From positions 1-23,086 of the forward strand of contig CALEPT010000139.1 of the NCBI GenBank assembly GCA_937910385.1: a DNA stretch of 23,086 bases. The letters are read 5' to 3'. Position numbers and translations under genes: made by a program. This DNA comes from an uncultured Ruminococcus sp. (GTDB lineage: Bacteria; Bacillota; Clostridia; Oscillospirales; Ruminococcaceae). A model generated the notes under the pieces. That model was not told the DNA's origin and did no database searches. It saw nothing but the letters and a program-made list of their open reading frames with translations. Position 1 is the stretch's first letter. Each line of letters opens with the position of its first letter. This document shows positions 22,030 to 23,086 of the stretch, piece after piece.

Positions 22030-22058
22030 TTGCTTTTCAGAAGATGATATGTTATAAT
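22030..22058 (+). promoter_or_regulatory. Promoter of the zinc-ribbon membrane protein gene
   Basis: TTGCTT (22030-22035) and TATAAT (22053-22058) are separated by 17 bases, 40 bases before the ATG. The rest of the gap between this and the groESL promoter (about 21840-22029) shows no ORF or clear structure. Confidence 0.75.
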
Positions 22059-22097
22059 ATAAATCATCAACAAAAAAACTTCAGGAAGTGATAAAAT

Positions 22098-22991
22098 ATG
22101 CCAATAGTTTCGGCAGTATGTCCCTCATGCGGTGCACAGCTTGATGTTGATAACGGTAAGGACGCGGGTATCTGCAAATACTGCGGCAATGCTTTTATAA
22201 CCGAGAATGCTATAAACAATTACAATATCAAGTACGAGGTAAAAGCTGATACTGTAATTATGAATAACAGAGCAAGTATGGAGGAGCTCCTTGAACGCGA
22301 AGAGGTCTATTCCAGACTTAATGAAATTAAAAAGCTCACAGACCTTTACGAAGAGATGATAAAGCTCTATCCGAAGCGATACGAGGGCTGGTGGGGAAAG
22401 ATACTGCTTCTCACGGGACGTTTCAACGACCTTGAAGCAGATATATCACAAGCAAATACATGGTTCGGCTTTGTGCGTGATTCGGCTCCCGCTGATGCCC
22501 TGCCCGACCTCGAGAAGCAGTATAACGGATATCTGTTGAAACGGTCTCAGTGTCAGCTCGCTGAGCTTAATAATAAACACTCTGAAAAAGTTACTAAATT
22601 GGAGCAAAAAATCAAATCAGAAAAAAGTGGAGCAAGATATTATGCCGTTAAATGGAGAGGACTGTTTATCGCTCTCATTCTATTCTTAGCAGCTTCAGCA
22701 TTTATAGTTATAAAATCCCGCCAATTGATAAAGGACAATTGGAATGTTGACTCTGATGAAGTCAATAACCTCGCTTGGGTCGGATTAGCTGCAATCCCGA
22801 TACTCTCGATATTATCTATCGTCTTTCTTGTATTGTTTTTCAAAAATCAAGAATTTTATGCTATAGGTGCTTGTAAGCGTGATGCGAAAAAAGCTGAAAA
22901 GGAGCTGTCCGATGAAGAGAGCTCCTACAAAGCCGAGTGTGACAGGCTTACAAGAGAAATAAACGAATTACAGTCAAAGATGAATACATAA
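22098..22991 (+). CDS. Zinc-ribbon, helical-repeat, two-helix membrane protein
   Basis: The 297-residue protein starts with a zinc ribbon: CPSCGAQ (8-14) and CKYCGNA (26-32). A helical region follows (about 60-150; EEVYSRLNEIKKLTDLYEEM, YPKRYEGWWGKILLL), resembling a TPR-like repeat. A coiled coil is at about 155-180, two membrane helices at about 188-206 and 226-248, and a second coiled coil at 258-295. The zinc ribbon and repeats would face the cytoplasm. Similar zinc-ribbon plus TPR membrane proteins are common in Clostridia, but I know no function. AGGAAGTG lies before ATG 22098, and the gene has its own promoter and terminator. Confidence 0.78.
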   Translation: MPIVSAVCPSCGAQLDVDNGKDAGICKYCGNAFITENAINNYNIKYEVKADTVIMNNRASMEELLEREEVYSRLNEIKKLTDLYEEMIKLYPKRYEGWWGKILLLTGRFNDLEADISQANTWFGFVRDSAPADALPDLEKQYNGYLLKRSQCQLAELNNKHSEKVTKLEQKIKSEKSGARYYAVKWRGLFIALILFLAASAFIVIKSRQLIKDNWNVDSDEVNNLAWVGLAAIPILSILSIVFLVLFFKNQEFYAIGACKRDAKKAEKELSDEESSYKAECDRLTREINELQSKMNT

Positions 22992-23005
22992 AATCAAAGG
23001 CGGAT

Positions 23006-23026
23006 CCAAAGGGGAGCCCCCTCTGG
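23006..23026 (+). other. GC-rich hairpin after the zinc-ribbon gene
   Basis: AGGGG and CCCCT around AG, flanked by CCA/TGG with a mismatch, can fold into a strong hairpin 15 bases after the stop codon. No T-run follows, so it may protect the transcript end rather than end it. Confidence 0.4.
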
Positions 23027-23043
23027 CGGAACGTGGCATAAAA

Positions 23044-23083
23044 TTACCGAGCCCATAATTTCAGGCTCGGTAACCCACTTTTT
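23044..23083 (+). terminator. Terminator at the right edge
   Basis: TTACCGAGCC (23044-23053) pairs exactly with GGCTCGGTAA (23064-23073) around ten bases. CCCACTTTTT follows, so the T-run is displaced by five bases from the stem. Confidence 0.65.
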
Positions 23084-23086
23084 CCG

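Overview
The window looks like chromosomal DNA of a Gram-positive, Ruminococcus-like member of the Clostridia (Oscillospiraceae). The indications are strong GGAGG-type ribosome binding sites, sigma-A-type promoters, a perfect CIRCE operator in front of groESL, a protein with a Spo0A-type DNA-binding domain, and a secreted protein with a dockerin-type calcium loop. Genus-level placement is inference; there is no rRNA in the window.

Layout. (1) 1-~970: an AT-rich stretch with the tail of one ORF, a small secreted protein and a truncated ORF. It looks like a foreign or decayed island. (2) 978-1908: a small minus-strand gene with two tandem promoters, then a divergent, gene-free control region holding a possible small RNA. 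(3) 1909-4031: a membrane-anchored family-2 glycosyltransferase and a membrane-anchored WG-repeat-like protein. (4) 4074-14335: a long plus-strand purine cluster, purE - HAD phosphatase - purC - purF-like - purM - dockerin protein - DUF3592 - purN - CmpB-like - GNAT - purO-like - membrane protein - DUF4491 - AICAR formyltransferase. It ends at a strong terminator. purD (14579-15865) follows from its own promoter, with a membrane protein behind it. (5) 19643-16552, minus strand: a promoter, a frameshifted membrane zinc-ribbon gene, an orphan Spo0A-like regulator with a degenerate receiver, and three paralogous lipoproteins, closed by a bidirectional terminator. (6) 21800-19736, minus strand: CIRCE-controlled groES-groEL. 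(7) 22098-22991: a zinc-ribbon membrane protein with its own promoter and terminator.

How the genes fit together. The purine genes cover PRA formation (PurF-like), PurD, PurN, PurM, PurE, PurC and the last two steps, which are split between a stand-alone AICAR formyltransferase and an archaeal-type IMP cyclohydrolase (PurO) instead of one bifunctional PurH. FGAM synthetase (purL/Q/S), purB and purK are not in the window. The PurF-like enzyme keeps its phosphoribosyltransferase site and cysteines for an iron-sulfur cluster, but has lost the glutaminase nucleophile and glutamine-binding motifs.

The part most likely to be an undescribed system is the minus-strand unit 19643-16552: a regulator that cannot be phosphorylated in the usual way, a membrane zinc-ribbon protein and three lipoproteins carrying four copies of one unrecognised domain.
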